DNA of 64,000 nt from positions 496,001-560,000 of the forward strand of contig NZ_KB891576.1 of assembly GCF_000373485.1 (NCBI RefSeq), written 5' to 3'. Shown here one piece after another: positions 1 through 9,243 of this stretch. The notes beneath the pieces were generated by a model, which searched no databases, was not told the DNA's origin, and worked only from the letters and a program-made list of their open reading frames with translations. This DNA comes from Dasania marina DSM 21967 (GTDB taxonomy: Bacteria; Pseudomonadota; Gammaproteobacteria; Pseudomonadales; Dasaniaceae). The number at the start of each line of letters is the position of its first letter. Within the stretch, counting starts at the first letter, position 1. The position numbers and the translations under genes were made by a program.

Positions 1-7
1 ATTCAAA

Positions 8-37
8 CTAGAAACGGTACTCTCTAGAAACGGTACT
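8..37. repeat. 14-bp tandem duplication at the end of the receptor gene
   Basis: The unit CTAGAAACGGTACT occurs at 8-21 and again at 24-37, a 16-bp period. The second copy contains the stop codon of the TonB receptor gene on the minus strand, so the last bases of the gene including its TAG are repeated directly downstream. This looks like a small slippage duplication with no coding effect. Confidence 0.8.
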
Positions 38-2288
38 GTGCTTGCACACCTACCCAACGTGGTGGGCCGTAAATTTCTAGGGAATAACCGAAAAATTCAG
101 CCAAGTCGAAAGCGTAGGTACGATATTCTTTATCGCCAGCATTCTTAACAAAAGCAGCAATATCCCAGTTTTCTTGTGCGTAACTAACACGCGCATTCCA
201 AATGGTATATGAGCTAGTCATTGCTAACGGACTATTTACCGTACTCAGCTCCTGCTCATCAACATACTGCCCGTCAACTTGCACGGCAAAATCACCGCCA
301 TTAAATTCCCAACTTTTTCTAATTAACAAATTAGCGGTTAAATCAGGTGATGTGGTTTTAGTTTGGTCGCCTACTGCGCCAACAACATCTTCCACTTCGG
401 TGTCAAGAACAGCTGCACCTATAGAAATATCCCAGCCGTCAGCTGGTGACATATATAGTTCAACTTCACCACCTGTCACTGTTGCGTCATTGTTCACAAC
501 CACAGAGGTTAAGCCAACAAATACAAAGCCTTGATAGTCTTGATAATCATACTGGAACGCACTGGCGTTCAACCGAACACGCCCATCAAGCCATTCAGAT
601 TTAATACCTACCTCATAGCTAGTTAATATTTCTGGTTCATAAGACAAGACATCTGTTGGCAGTAAACCATCTAAAGGCGCTGTAAAACCACCACCTTTCA
701 TGCCTCTATTAACACCCGCATACATCAGCACATCTTCAGTCAAGCTCCAGTCTAATTGCAACTTACCTGAATAATCTTCATCACGACGCTCAAATTCTTG
801 AGTGCCGGGAAGCGACAAAACAGTATTATCAAAAGGATCATCAAAGCTCAGTAAATAGGCACAATCATAAGGAGTACCAGGGCCAACACCTAATGCTAAC
901 GCACCTGGATCTTCAGTTTCAGCACATTCACTTGTTAGATCATATTCTTTTTCATCCTCAGTCCAACGAACACCAGCCGTTAACAACAGGGCCTCTGTTA
1001 GATCATATTCAACCTGACCAAACACCGAGAAAGATTCAGTTTTCAACGTATAATTATTAACTGAAGCGCCACCAAATGTTGGCTCATCAATACGAGAATT
1101 ATACTCGCCGTCGATATTTAAATAATACAAGCCACCCTGCCATTTCAGATTTTCACTCTCACCATTTAAGCGTAGCTCTTGCGAGAACTGATCAACATCT
1201 GCTGCAGCGTGATACCACAAATAAGAAGCTGGGGTGCTATCTGAATCTTCTTGGAAGTATTTACTAATTTCTTGTGCATCTGTAATTGATGTAACTGTAA
1301 AATTATCGGTTTCAATTTCAACAGTCATCATAAGGCCGTGTGAATCTTTATCTACCTGACCTTGAACATTGGGCGCGCCTTCGTTAGCACCAGGATAATC
1401 ATCCGCGGTACCTGCCCCATCGGTTCGATTACCCTCACCGTTCACATACAAATCACTACCGTAAAACTCAGTACCTGCACTAGTTACGATATGGTCATAA
1501 ACACCACCAGCAGCATGATCGGTAATATTTTGCCAAGCCGATAAATTGATCGTCGATTTATCGTTCACTTCAAACTGTAACTGACCGCGCCAGCTAAAAT
1601 TATCACGTACACGTAGATCTTTCGCCTTATTGCCACTGGCATCCACATACTTATTATCGAAATAGCCATCAGCCGTCTCTCTCAATAAAGAGAATCGACC
1701 CAATATGTTATCGGTTATAGGGCCACTAACGGCTCCCTCAACGCGAACTTGATCAAAATCACCTAAGGTTAAATCAATATAACCCTCGAACTCTTCGGTA
1801 GGCTTTTTATTGATGATGTGCATCAAGCCGCCCGTTGCGTTACGGCCGAATAAGGTACCTTGTGGGCCACGTAGAATTTCCACACGATCTACATCAAACA
1901 TTTGGAAGCCAGCAGCACCCGTATTCGAAATATAAACACCATCAACATACATAGCAGTAGGTGCTTCTTGGTGATCGGCAAAGTCATTTTGGCCTACACC
2001 ACGTATAGAAAATATAGAAACTGATGAATCACCAGTAAATGACGCCGTTACCAAGCCCGGCGTTTGCGCAGCGATATCTTCACTGTTATTCCAGCCTAGA
2101 GCGCGCGTCTGCTTGCCGGTAAAAGCCGAAATAGATACACCTACGTCCTGCAGGTTTTGTTCACGCTTTTGCGCGGTTACTACAACCTCTTCAAGTATGG
2201 CGGCATTTAACTGCGTAGCCATGCCCACAGCAGACAATGTTGCTATAGCCAAGCCCAGAGGCTTGCGTGTTTTAGTCAGGAAACTCAT
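24..2288 (-). CDS. TonB-dependent outer-membrane receptor
   Basis: About 754 residues. It is predicted to import a substrate across the outer membrane using TonB energy. An N-terminal signal peptide ends near the Ala-rich stretch around residue 28, followed by a TonB-box-like segment (LEEVVVTAQKRE), a plug domain with the typical VDGVYI and RVEILRGPQGTLFGRNATGG motifs, and a C-terminal beta-barrel ending in the terminal aromatic YRF. An earlier in-frame TTG at 2300 exists, but the ATG at 2288 has a GGAG ribosome-binding site seven bases upstream and is preferred. It is divergent from the glycosyltransferase gene across about 420 bp. The substrate cannot be read from sequence; its class resembles receptors for oligosaccharides or plant/algal aromatics rather than clear siderophore receptors. 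Confidence 0.93.
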   Translation of the reverse strand: MSFLTKTRKPLGLAIATLSAVGMATQLNAAILEEVVVTAQKREQNLQDVGVSISAFTGKQTRALGWNNSEDIAAQTPGLVTASFTGDSSVSIFSIRGVGQNDFADHQEAPTAMYVDGVYISNTGAAGFQMFDVDRVEILRGPQGTLFGRNATGGLMHIINKKPTEEFEGYIDLTLGDFDQVRVEGAVSGPITDNILGRFSLLRETADGYFDNKYVDASGNKAKDLRVRDNFSWRGQLQFEVNDKSTINLSAWQNITDHAAGGVYDHIVTSAGTEFYGSDLYVNGEGNRTDGAGTADDYPGANEGAPNVQGQVDKDSHGLMMTVEIETDNFTVTSITDAQEISKYFQEDSDSTPASYLWYHAAADVDQFSQELRLNGESENLKWQGGLYYLNIDGEYNSRIDEPTFGGASVNNYTLKTESFSVFGQVEYDLTEALLLTAGVRWTEDEKEYDLTSECAETEDPGALALGVGPGTPYDCAYLLSFDDPFDNTVLSLPGTQEFERRDEDYSGKLQLDWSLTEDVLMYAGVNRGMKGGGFTAPLDGLLPTDVLSYEPEILTSYEVGIKSEWLDGRVRLNASAFQYDYQDYQGFVFVGLTSVVVNNDATVTGGEVELYMSPADGWDISIGAAVLDTEVEDVVGAVGDQTKTTSPDLTANLLIRKSWEFNGGDFAVQVDGQYVDEQELSTVNSPLAMTSSYTIWNARVSYAQENWDIAAFVKNAGDKEYRTYAFDLAEFFGYSLEIYGPPRWVGVQAQYRF

Positions 2289-2710
2289 AGAACTCTCCAA
2301 TTTTATTGTTATTCATCGGTGGCTATTACAGCCTTACACTGCAACACTCTTAATCAAGACAACCAAGCGACTGATAGTTTATTGCAATAATTATTACAAC
2401 GAACTAAATACTACCCCTCTCTTTTTGTGCATTCAAGGACTAAATGCATCTAAACACCAGTATTACCTATAGCAAATAGGAATAAAAGCCCCTTACAGAC
2501 CATTAATTATCGAAAAAATGCATAAAAACAAGGGCTTATCTAATAATACCAATGAACATGAATTTTTATTAGACGGTAGACAGCCATCATTACTAAATAG
2601 TATATTGAACTATAAATGCAGAAACACTTACTACTACAACCAGAATATAGCGCTTAAGCTATGCTCTATTTATAATAATGTACTAACTAAAAGAAGCACT
2701 GGAGATCACC
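2289..2710. other. AT-rich divergent intergenic region
   Basis: This 420-bp AT-rich stretch separates the minus-strand TonB receptor from the plus-strand glycosyltransferase and should hold both promoters. Short open frames here lack good ribosome-binding sites or recognisable products. No clear operator palindrome or terminator was seen. Confidence 0.5.
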
Positions 2711-3994
2711 ATGAGCAGCGGTAAAACTATTGCCTTTTTCCCGGAGGCGGCCTTTGGCCCAGCCTTAAACTGTGTGGGCATAGCCCAAGAGCTACGTAAA
2801 ATGGGCCACAACCCCGTTTTTATTTGCGACAAAGGGTTTAGCGGTGTATTTGCCGAGTACGGCTTTGAAGAATACTTAGTCAATATGTCGGGCGACATGA
2901 GCGACGAAGACGTAGCCAAATACTGGGATAACTTTATCGCCCAACATTTACCGCACTTTAAATACTCACCTCTTAAGCAAGTTGAAGCCTATGTCGCCCC
3001 GGTATGGGAGGCCATAGTCGACTCCGCCATCTGCGCCGAACCCGACCTACAAATGCAGCTAGCTAAAATAAAGCCCGACCTTATCTGTGTAGATAACGTC
3101 ATATTATTCCCTGCCATTAAAAAAGCGGGCTGCCCCTGGGTAAGAATTATTTCCTGCTCAGAAAATGAAGTAACCGACCCCATGGTGCCACCGCATCTAT
3201 CGGGTTGCTCACAGGGTGACTATGAAGGCTATAAAGCCTTTGAAGCGGAATTTGAGCGCTGCGTCGCTGACTCACACCACCGCTACAACGATTTTTTAAA
3301 AGAGCAAGGTGAAGCCACCTACCCCATGGGTGAGTTTTTTGAAGTATCCCCTACCATGAACTTTTTACTCTACCCCAAGCCCTTGGCTTTTGAGCGGGAA
3401 ACACCGCTATCAGAAGATCAGTTCAGTTATTTAGAAGGCTGCGTAAGGGATGAAGGCGTTTATGAAGTTCCCACCTTCCCCGCCGAATACCAAGATAAGC
3501 CACTAATCTATGTCGCCTTTGGCTCATTAGGTGACTCCGATGTAGAGCTATACCAGCGCATGTTGGCAGCCTTTGCCAACATGCCCTACCGCTTCTTAAT
3601 GAAGGTAGGTGCAGACATGTCACCCTATAACAAGCCAGCCAACGTGCACTTACAAAACTGGTACCCACAGCCCGCGGTAGTGCCACACGCTGATTTGTTT
3701 ATACACCACGGCGGCAATAACAGTTTTAATGAGGCGCTCTATTTTGGTAAGCCCGCCATTATCATGCCCTATTGCTGGGACGGCCACGACAACGCCTCAC
3801 GCATAGAAGATACCGGCTATGGCCACAAGCTACCCCGCTATGACTGGACCGAGCAGAGCTTAAGTGAGGCCATCAATGACTGCCTCACCAACGAAAGCAT
3901 ACAGGCCAAGCTACCGCCGCTAAAAGCGCATATGCAAAAAGCACAAGGCGGTGAAAAAGCAGCACAGGTGATTAACGAGATACTGAGCCGCTAA
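2711..3994 (+). CDS. GT1-family (UDP-glycosyltransferase-like) glycosyltransferase
   Basis: 427 residues, the usual length for bacterial macrolide/UGT-type GT-B enzymes that move a sugar from a nucleotide donor to a small hydrophobic acceptor. The N-terminal acceptor domain starts with a Rossmann-like strand and glycine-containing loop (residues 5-25). The C-terminal donor-binding signature lies near residues 327-365: HHGGNNSFNEAL, then GKPAIIMPYCWDGHDNASRI. This resembles the UGT signature, with the HGG and the acidic D near its end. No signal peptide, so cytoplasmic. The ATG has GGAG six bases upstream. It is followed on the same strand by two cupins and a TetR regulator, suggesting one small regulated unit. 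The acceptor is unknown; glycosylation of an aromatic or lipid compound is a possibility, not shown. Confidence 0.85.
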   Translation: MSSGKTIAFFPEAAFGPALNCVGIAQELRKMGHNPVFICDKGFSGVFAEYGFEEYLVNMSGDMSDEDVAKYWDNFIAQHLPHFKYSPLKQVEAYVAPVWEAIVDSAICAEPDLQMQLAKIKPDLICVDNVILFPAIKKAGCPWVRIISCSENEVTDPMVPPHLSGCSQGDYEGYKAFEAEFERCVADSHHRYNDFLKEQGEATYPMGEFFEVSPTMNFLLYPKPLAFERETPLSEDQFSYLEGCVRDEGVYEVPTFPAEYQDKPLIYVAFGSLGDSDVELYQRMLAAFANMPYRFLMKVGADMSPYNKPANVHLQNWYPQPAVVPHADLFIHHGGNNSFNEALYFGKPAIIMPYCWDGHDNASRIEDTGYGHKLPRYDWTEQSLSEAINDCLTNESIQAKLPPLKAHMQKAQGGEKAAQVINEILSR

Positions 3995-4020
3995 CAAGTA
4001 TTGATACGGAAAGACTACAC

Positions 4021-4052
4021 CGTCATTCCGGCAGTGTTTTAGCCGGAATCCA
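4021..4052. repeat. Dispersed intergenic hairpin repeat (ATTCCGGC type)
   Basis: The arms ATTCCGGC and GCCGGAAT flank an AGTGTTTTA loop, starting with CGTCATTCCGGC. It lies between the glycosyltransferase and first cupin genes. Related CCGGC-armed hairpins occur at about 12842-12936, 33785-33890 and 35575-35660, so this is a member of a dispersed family. It may act as a weak processing or termination site, but no U-tract follows. Confidence 0.7.
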
Positions 4053-4101
4053 TAAACTCAGCACACACTATTATGACCAACACCACAGAAGAGTAACAAC
4101 T

Positions 4102-4482
4102 ATGAGCGAGCCTATTACCGCCCAAGGCGAACACTGCAAAGTGATTTACAACGTAGACCAAATAGCCAGCGAGCAACTCACCGACTGGGGCGACCAACCC
4201 GATTGCACAGCAGGGCAATCAAAATCGCGCGGCATACTGTTGTACAAAGGTCCCGATAACAAACCCGAGTCCGGCTTTTGGGAATGCACCCCCGGCACCT
4301 GGACCCTGAGCATACCCCGCGACGAGCTTTGCCACTTCATCCAAGGTGAGGCCACCTACACCTCTAACGACGGTGAGGTAATAGAAGTTCGCGCCGGCAC
4401 CTGCATACATTTTAACGCCGGCTGGACCGGCAGCTGTGTAGTCAAAAAGACTATACGTAACCTCTATATGCTTACTGCATAA
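4102..4482 (+). CDS. Cupin-fold protein (DUF861/EutQ-like), copy 1
   Basis: 126 residues with a single cupin domain. The central segment DELCHFIQGEATYTSNDGEV followed by a glycine (around residues 75-98) matches the conserved core of the cupin_3 (DUF861) family, whose members include ureidoglycine aminohydrolase-like and EutQ-like proteins and many of unknown function. No signal peptide is visible. Its ATG follows a weak AGAG site. The next gene, 25 bp downstream, is a clear paralogue sharing DE(L/F)CHF and the CTPG(T/Y)W motif, so the two probably form a heteromer or two steps on related substrates. The reaction is unknown. Confidence 0.8.
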   Translation: MSEPITAQGEHCKVIYNVDQIASEQLTDWGDQPDCTAGQSKSRGILLYKGPDNKPESGFWECTPGTWTLSIPRDELCHFIQGEATYTSNDGEVIEVRAGTCIHFNAGWTGSCVVKKTIRNLYMLTA

Positions 4483-4507
4483 TTACTAGCCCTTAAGGAA
4501 GCAAACC

Positions 4508-4852
4508 ATGACTGCATCTGTTTTACATAACCCCAACGAAATCACCGATGTTAAAGATTGGGGCACCGTACCCACCATGATAGAAGGCGTCTCCAAAGTG
4601 ACTGGCGTGTTATTACACAAAGGCCCTAACGGCGAATCAGAAACTGGGGTGTGGATATGCACCCCCGGTTACTGGAACTGCCACGTTACCAGCGACGAGT
4701 TTTGCCACTTTATGGAAGGCCGCGCCACCTATGTACACGAGTCTGGCGAGGTGATAGAAATCACCCCTAACACGGCCGCCTTCTTCCCCAAAGACTGGAA
4801 AGGCACCTGCCGCGTACATGAGACCATACGTAAAACCTACATGATTAGATAA
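4508..4852 (+). CDS. Cupin-fold protein (DUF861/EutQ-like), copy 2
   Basis: 114 residues and paralogous to the preceding cupin. It shares the SK..G.LL.KGP block, a CTPGYW motif, the DEFCHFMEGRATYVHESGEVIEI core and the C-terminal KTY pattern. It lacks the first protein's ten or so N-terminal residues. An AAGGAAG ribosome-binding site precedes the ATG. A strong terminator follows at 4864-4899, so the glycosyltransferase-cupin-cupin unit ends here and the TetR gene has its own start. The tandem pair arose by duplication. Function is unknown beyond the cupin fold. Confidence 0.8.
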   Translation: MTASVLHNPNEITDVKDWGTVPTMIEGVSKVTGVLLHKGPNGESETGVWICTPGYWNCHVTSDEFCHFMEGRATYVHESGEVIEITPNTAAFFPKDWKGTCRVHETIRKTYMIR

Positions 4853-4863
4853 TCCAGCCCTAG

Positions 4864-4899
4864 GCCGGTATGATAAGCCCCTTATCTACCGGCTTTTTT
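4864..4899 (+). terminator. Rho-independent terminator after the cupin pair
   Basis: A long hairpin pairs GCCGGTA with TACCGGC and GATAAG with CTTATC around a CCC loop, followed by TTTTTTA. It closes the transcription unit of the two cupins. Confidence 0.9.
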
Positions 4900-4914
4900 A
4901 TTTGAGGATATAAG

Positions 4915-5616
4915 GTGACTAGCACCACGGCTGACAACAAGAGCGGCAAAACTGCCAATAAAACACCCCATAAAGCGCCTAGCAAAGCTTTTAGTAAAGC
5001 GTCCAGTAAAGAAAAGGCTACCCGCCCCGCCGCCCGTAAAAAAGGTGCAAAAACGCGCCAAGATATTATTGATGAGGCGCGACGAATTTTAGTGGATGAA
5101 GGTTACGAAAACTTTGTGCTGCGAAAAATTGCCAAAAACATAGGTATACAGCCCGGTAATATTCAATATTACTACGCCACTAAAAAAGAATTACTGTGGG
5201 AAGTCATCACCCCAGAGATAGACAAATACGCCAACACTTACGAAGCCGTCACCCAACACGGCAGCAGCAAGTCAGCAAAAGTACTAGCCGCCGTAGACTT
5301 CCTACTTAAGGACATCAAAGTAAAGTCCACCTGTAATATCTGGTTTACAGTATGGGCCTTATCGCAACACGACGATGAAGTCGCCGAAATCATGGAAAGG
5401 TTTTACGATTTTTATATTCCAGCACTAGCCAAACTCTTACTCAGCTGCGACAGTAATATGTCGACGCGCCGCGCTCACCACTTAGCCCGTATCATTACCG
5501 CCCTAATGGATGGCATGACCAACCAAATTGGCTACGGTAAACCCCACCACCCCGATATAGATGGCTTAGAAAACGAGCTGCGCACCTCCATACTGCACCT
5601 GGTCAACCTAGAGTAA
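4915..5616 (+). CDS. TetR-family transcriptional regulator
   Basis: 233 residues from a GTG start, supported by a GAGG site about seven bases upstream. The first ~45 residues are a low-complexity Lys/Ser/Ala tail with repeated (K)APSKA-type units. A TetR helix-turn-helix follows at about residues 48-95: TRQDIIDEARRIL, then VLRKIAKNIGIQPGNIQYYYATKKELL. The C-terminal ligand/dimer domain is all-helical. It ends eight bases before the end of the convergent TonB receptor gene. It probably controls the upstream glycosyltransferase-cupin cluster or the divergent receptors; its ligand is unknown. The basic tail is unusual for the family and may add nonspecific DNA affinity. Confidence 0.9.
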   Translation: MTSTTADNKSGKTANKTPHKAPSKAFSKASSKEKATRPAARKKGAKTRQDIIDEARRILVDEGYENFVLRKIAKNIGIQPGNIQYYYATKKELLWEVITPEIDKYANTYEAVTQHGSSKSAKVLAAVDFLLKDIKVKSTCNIWFTVWALSQHDDEVAEIMERFYDFYIPALAKLLLSCDSNMSTRRAHHLARIITALMDGMTNQIGYGKPHHPDIDGLENELRTSILHLVNLE

Positions 5617-5624
5617 CTGTGGGC

Positions 5625-7715
5625 TTAAAAACGTCCGCTTACACTCAGTAGCCACTCGCGCGCACTGTGCAGCTCGGCACGCTCTAATCGCTCGACATTC
5701 TGAGCAGATAGTAAACCGCGCTGGCGCTGGAGGCTGGACTGATTTTCTAACAAAGTATTACCCTCCAAGCGCAACACCAAAATCTTGGCCAGTTGATACT
5801 CAACAAAGGCATTCATATTCAACACGCTAGATTGTCGTTCCAATAAATCGATATCTTGCTGTTTAACCGCCCCCGTCGCTGTCCACTCAACCCCATAAGA
5901 TAGGGCTGTGGCTATCATGTCGTGCCTAAAGCCTAACCGCCAATCATAATTAGCTTTGTCATTAATATCGCGCCGCTTACCGGTAAAGGGGTCGGTGGTT
6001 TTCGAGCGCTTGGCGGTGTACTCCGCACTTAAAATCGCCTCGGGCAAACCCATAAACGCCAAACGCATACTGCTGGAAAGCTTGGCGCCGTATAAGCTTG
6101 CCTCGCCTATATTACCCACTGCCGAGCGCCCCGCCTGCACTTCTATAGTGCTGATGTGCTGGTCTATATCGTTGTAAAACACTTTTGCCTCTAACATGCC
6201 ATTGTCATTGGCCAGCTGGTATTCATAGCTTATATCCAACTCCCACGCTAACTCCGGCTGCAATTGCGGATTACCGAAATCTAACCTATCTAACTCAGCA
6301 TCGTAAGAGGGCACAAAATCACTAAACTCTAACTGACTAACACTGCGCTCTAGTTGCAGGCGTAATTGTTTGGCGGGACTAAGGCGGTAGCGCACATCAA
6401 AGCGTGGCTTAACATAATTAAAATCCCGGCTATTGTCATAAGCAGCTGCTGCTTGCTCTATGCGGCTGGTTTCGTAATTGATGCCGCTCTCTACACTCCA
6501 ACCAGCCGCCGGCGACCAAAAATGAGTGGCGAATAACTCCTGCCTAAACTCTGTCAACTGCGATTGCGCATTACCCACATCCACGGCGGCTAATACGCCA
6601 TTATTAGCCAGTAACAATGTAAAGTCTGTGTCCAGGCTGTTTTTGGCCAGTTCTACTCCCAGCTCTATGCTGTGCTGTTGCTGCACGCGCCACAGCAGTG
6701 AATTTCTCACTATGGCTTCAGTATCGCTAAGCTTGGCGCTATCGCTGCTGTTAATCACCTTGCTGTTATTACCTAGGCTATTGCCTAAGTAATCATCCAA
6801 CCTATATTGCTGCTGCAGAGAACGCTCGCGTTCATAGCTGTATATGGCTATGCTCTTCCAACTCAAATCGGCAGCTAAACTATGCTGGTAATCTAACCCC
6901 AACTCCCATTGTTCACTGCTATCCGGCGAGTCTAATAACTCGGTATATTGTTCAGCTAGCAACTCGCGTTTACTGGTTTCAATGACCCGGTCTTTTTCGC
7001 TGGCCAACAAGGCATTAATGCGCAGCTCATCACCATTTTCAAAGCCATAAATCACATTGGCTGACAGTTGATACTTTTCCAAATCAAAGTTCGACTTATT
7101 GCGACGCCGCTCGTAAAAACCCAACTGCGTATTACTAAATTTTTCGTCCACATAGTCCGCACTATAAACTGATTCCAGCTGAGCGCTAAGCAAGTAGTTA
7201 AAGCCGCCCAACTCATCACTATAAGAAACTTCCGCCGCAGGGTTACTATGGCCGTCATCATAAAAAGCATTGGCCAAACGCCACGAGCCCACCCCCGCTG
7301 CCGCAGACTCACTGGCAACCACATTCACCAACAAACCATCGGAGCGCACCCCCAAGGAGGCATCGGTAGAGCGTATCAACTCCACTCGCGTAATTAACTC
7401 TACCGGTATGCGGTTTAATGCTGACGCAAGCTCGTTGGCCTTACCCGCCATACGCTTGCCGTTAATTAAAATCTGATCGCCGCCAGAGCCTATACCGCGC
7501 GTCTCTTCCTGCTCGGCATCCAGTAATTTTTCTACTCCCGGTATACGGCGCAATACGTCCTCAGCATTTACGGCATTATATTTCTTAAAAAAAGACAGCT
7601 CATAAACAACCACGTCACTGCTTTTTTCAGAGGATTGCACATTAACAGCCCATAAGCTGTATATAGCTAAAACAACAGGCAAAAAAAACCTTACTAAAGG
7701 CACCCTTAACGGCAT
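5625..7715 (-). CDS. TonB-dependent receptor, short-plug type
   Basis: About 696 residues. A signal peptide (hydrophobic VRFFLPVVLAIYSLWAV) is followed by a plug domain: NAEDVLRRIPGVEKLLDAEQ, GSGGDQILINGKRMAGK and the conserved ELITRVELIRSTDAS. The rest is a beta-barrel ending in SVSGRF with a terminal phenylalanine. An upstream in-frame TTG exists at 7727, but the ATG at 7715 has GAGG at the right spacing. It lies downstream of the kynureninase-transporter pair but is separated from it by a terminator at 7745-7767. The location next to kynurenine catabolic genes suggests, without proving, uptake of a related aromatic or peptide compound. Confidence 0.88.
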   Translation of the reverse strand: MPLRVPLVRFFLPVVLAIYSLWAVNVQSSEKSSDVVVYELSFFKKYNAVNAEDVLRRIPGVEKLLDAEQEETRGIGSGGDQILINGKRMAGKANELASALNRIPVELITRVELIRSTDASLGVRSDGLLVNVVASESAAAGVGSWRLANAFYDDGHSNPAAEVSYSDELGGFNYLLSAQLESVYSADYVDEKFSNTQLGFYERRRNKSNFDLEKYQLSANVIYGFENGDELRINALLASEKDRVIETSKRELLAEQYTELLDSPDSSEQWELGLDYQHSLAADLSWKSIAIYSYERERSLQQQYRLDDYLGNSLGNNSKVINSSDSAKLSDTEAIVRNSLLWRVQQQHSIELGVELAKNSLDTDFTLLLANNGVLAAVDVGNAQSQLTEFRQELFATHFWSPAAGWSVESGINYETSRIEQAAAAYDNSRDFNYVKPRFDVRYRLSPAKQLRLQLERSVSQLEFSDFVPSYDAELDRLDFGNPQLQPELAWELDISYEYQLANDNGMLEAKVFYNDIDQHISTIEVQAGRSAVGNIGEASLYGAKLSSSMRLAFMGLPEAILSAEYTAKRSKTTDPFTGKRRDINDKANYDWRLGFRHDMIATALSYGVEWTATGAVKQQDIDLLERQSSVLNMNAFVEYQLAKILVLRLEGNTLLENQSSLQRQRGLLSAQNVERLERAELHSAREWLLSVSGRF

Positions 7716-7744
7716 TGCACACCTCAAAAATAATAAAAAAGCTT

Positions 7745-7767
7745 AAAAAAACCGGCTTAATAGCCGG
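7745..7767 (-). terminator. Rho-independent terminator after the transporter gene
   Basis: Read on the minus strand, GCCGG-C-TATTAA-GCCGG is followed by a run of seven T. It sits between the NSS transporter stop and the TonB receptor start, so the kynU-transporter unit ends here. Confidence 0.85.
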
Positions 7768-7817
7768 CAAGGGAAACCATGGAAAATAAAAAAGGAAACT
7801 GCTTAGGCTATGTAGAG

Positions 7818-9191
7818 TTAGTTGGTAAGCATGCTATAGCACAGTATTATCAGTACTAACGGTACGAGAAAGCGCACCGAATACAACCACAGCCGGTAGC
7901 TGATTTGATGTTCACTGGTAGACAGCTCTTGCGCCGTCATTTTCTTAGTCATTACCCAGCCCACAAAAATGGCTATGCCTGTACCGATTACCGGTGCGGC
8001 AACACGGGTGGTTATAAAGTCGTATAAATCAAAGAAGGTTTTGCCTTCAAAATAACTAAACATACCCAAAGGGTGTACATCTGACAGTAAATTAAAAGAG
8101 AGCACACACAGCAAACCTAAACACCACACCAAGCCACCGGTAATAAACACGGACTTTTTACGCGACCATTGCCATAAGTCACTAAACCAGGCCACAGGTG
8201 CTTCTAGCATACTCAGTGAAGAGGTTAGCGCCGCAAAGCTCAGTAATATAAAGAACAGTGCACCCAATATCGCACCACCACTAACCGAGCCAAACACGAT
8301 AGGCAGCGTCATAAACACCAGTCCAGGGCCTCCGCCAGGTTCTAAGCCGTAAGCGAAGATAATGGGGAATATCGCCAGGCCTGCCAATAACGCCACTAAG
8401 GTGTCGGCACCTACAATAACCAAACAAGAGCTGGGGATATTTATATCTTTTTTCAAATACGCGCCGTAGGCCATTAGGTTGGTATAACCCACACTCACAG
8501 AAAAGAAAGCCTGACCAAAGGCGTCTAACACGATAGAGGGCGTAATTTGAGAAAAATCGGGATTGAATAAAAAACTAACCGCTTTTAAAAACTCACCGGT
8601 AATCGCCGAGTAAATCACCATGGCAAACAACATAAAAAACAAGGTAGGCATTAGTAACTTAACGGTACGCTCTACCCCGCCCTGTATACCTTTAGACGAA
8701 ATATAAACGGTAAGACCTAAAAACGCCGAAAAAGCTAACAACATTAATAGTGGATTGGCGTTAACCTCATCAAAGGCCTGGCCTAGCTCCACTCCCGACA
8801 TGCCGCTCATGCTGCCACTGGCCATTTTTAGAACATAGATAAGAGTCCAGCCACCCACTACACAGTAAAAAGCCAAAATTAAAATGGCAGCGATACTGCC
8901 GCCATAACCCATTTTTTTCCACGACGCACTGCCGCCAGCTTCTTTGGCTACCGTGGCAATTGCATTAGGCGGGCTGGCTTGGCCGCGCCGCCCCACCAAT
9001 AGTTCGGCAATAAGCAGGGGCAAAGCCACGGTAGCAACCGCTGCCAAATACACTAATACAAAAGCACCGCCGCCACCTTCACCTGCAGCATAAGGAAAGC
9101 GCCAGATATTAGCCAAGCCCACCGCTGATCCCATGGCGGCCAACATAAACCCCCAACGGGACGACCACTGCTGTTGATTGGTATTAGACAT
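7818..9191 (-). CDS. Neurotransmitter:sodium symporter (NSS/SNF) family transporter
   Basis: 457 residues with about 11-12 hydrophobic segments, the normal layout of bacterial LeuT/TnaT-type Na+-coupled amino-acid transporters. The signature of the unwound first helix is present near residues 16-48: MGSAVGLANIWRFPYAAGEGGGGAF, where backbone and side chains bind Na+ and substrate. It starts 52 bp after the kynureninase stop on the same strand, so the two are almost certainly co-transcribed and end at the terminator at 7745-7767. Family knowledge and context together point to tryptophan, kynurenine or a related aromatic amino acid as substrate. This is inferred from neighbourhood, not from residues. 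Confidence 0.9.
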   Translation of the reverse strand: MSNTNQQQWSSRWGFMLAAMGSAVGLANIWRFPYAAGEGGGGAFVLVYLAAVATVALPLLIAELLVGRRGQASPPNAIATVAKEAGGSASWKKMGYGGSIAAILILAFYCVVGGWTLIYVLKMASGSMSGMSGVELGQAFDEVNANPLLMLLAFSAFLGLTVYISSKGIQGGVERTVKLLMPTLFFMLFAMVIYSAITGEFLKAVSFLFNPDFSQITPSIVLDAFGQAFFSVSVGYTNLMAYGAYLKKDINIPSSCLVIVGADTLVALLAGLAIFPIIFAYGLEPGGGPGLVFMTLPIVFGSVSGGAILGALFFILLSFAALTSSLSMLEAPVAWFSDLWQWSRKKSVFITGGLVWCLGLLCVLSFNLLSDVHPLGMFSYFEGKTFFDLYDFITTRVAAPVIGTGIAIFVGWVMTKKMTAQELSTSEHQISYRLWLYSVRFLVPLVLIILCYSMLTN

Positions 9192-9243
9192 AGCTAAACT
9201 TCTCTATTTAAAAATTATTATGTTGTTACTGCCTGCACGGAAG

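Noticed and set aside
2518-2724. Small open frame before the glycosyltransferase
   Set aside because: It is AT-rich, has no ribosome-binding site and overlaps the real start of the glycosyltransferase gene.
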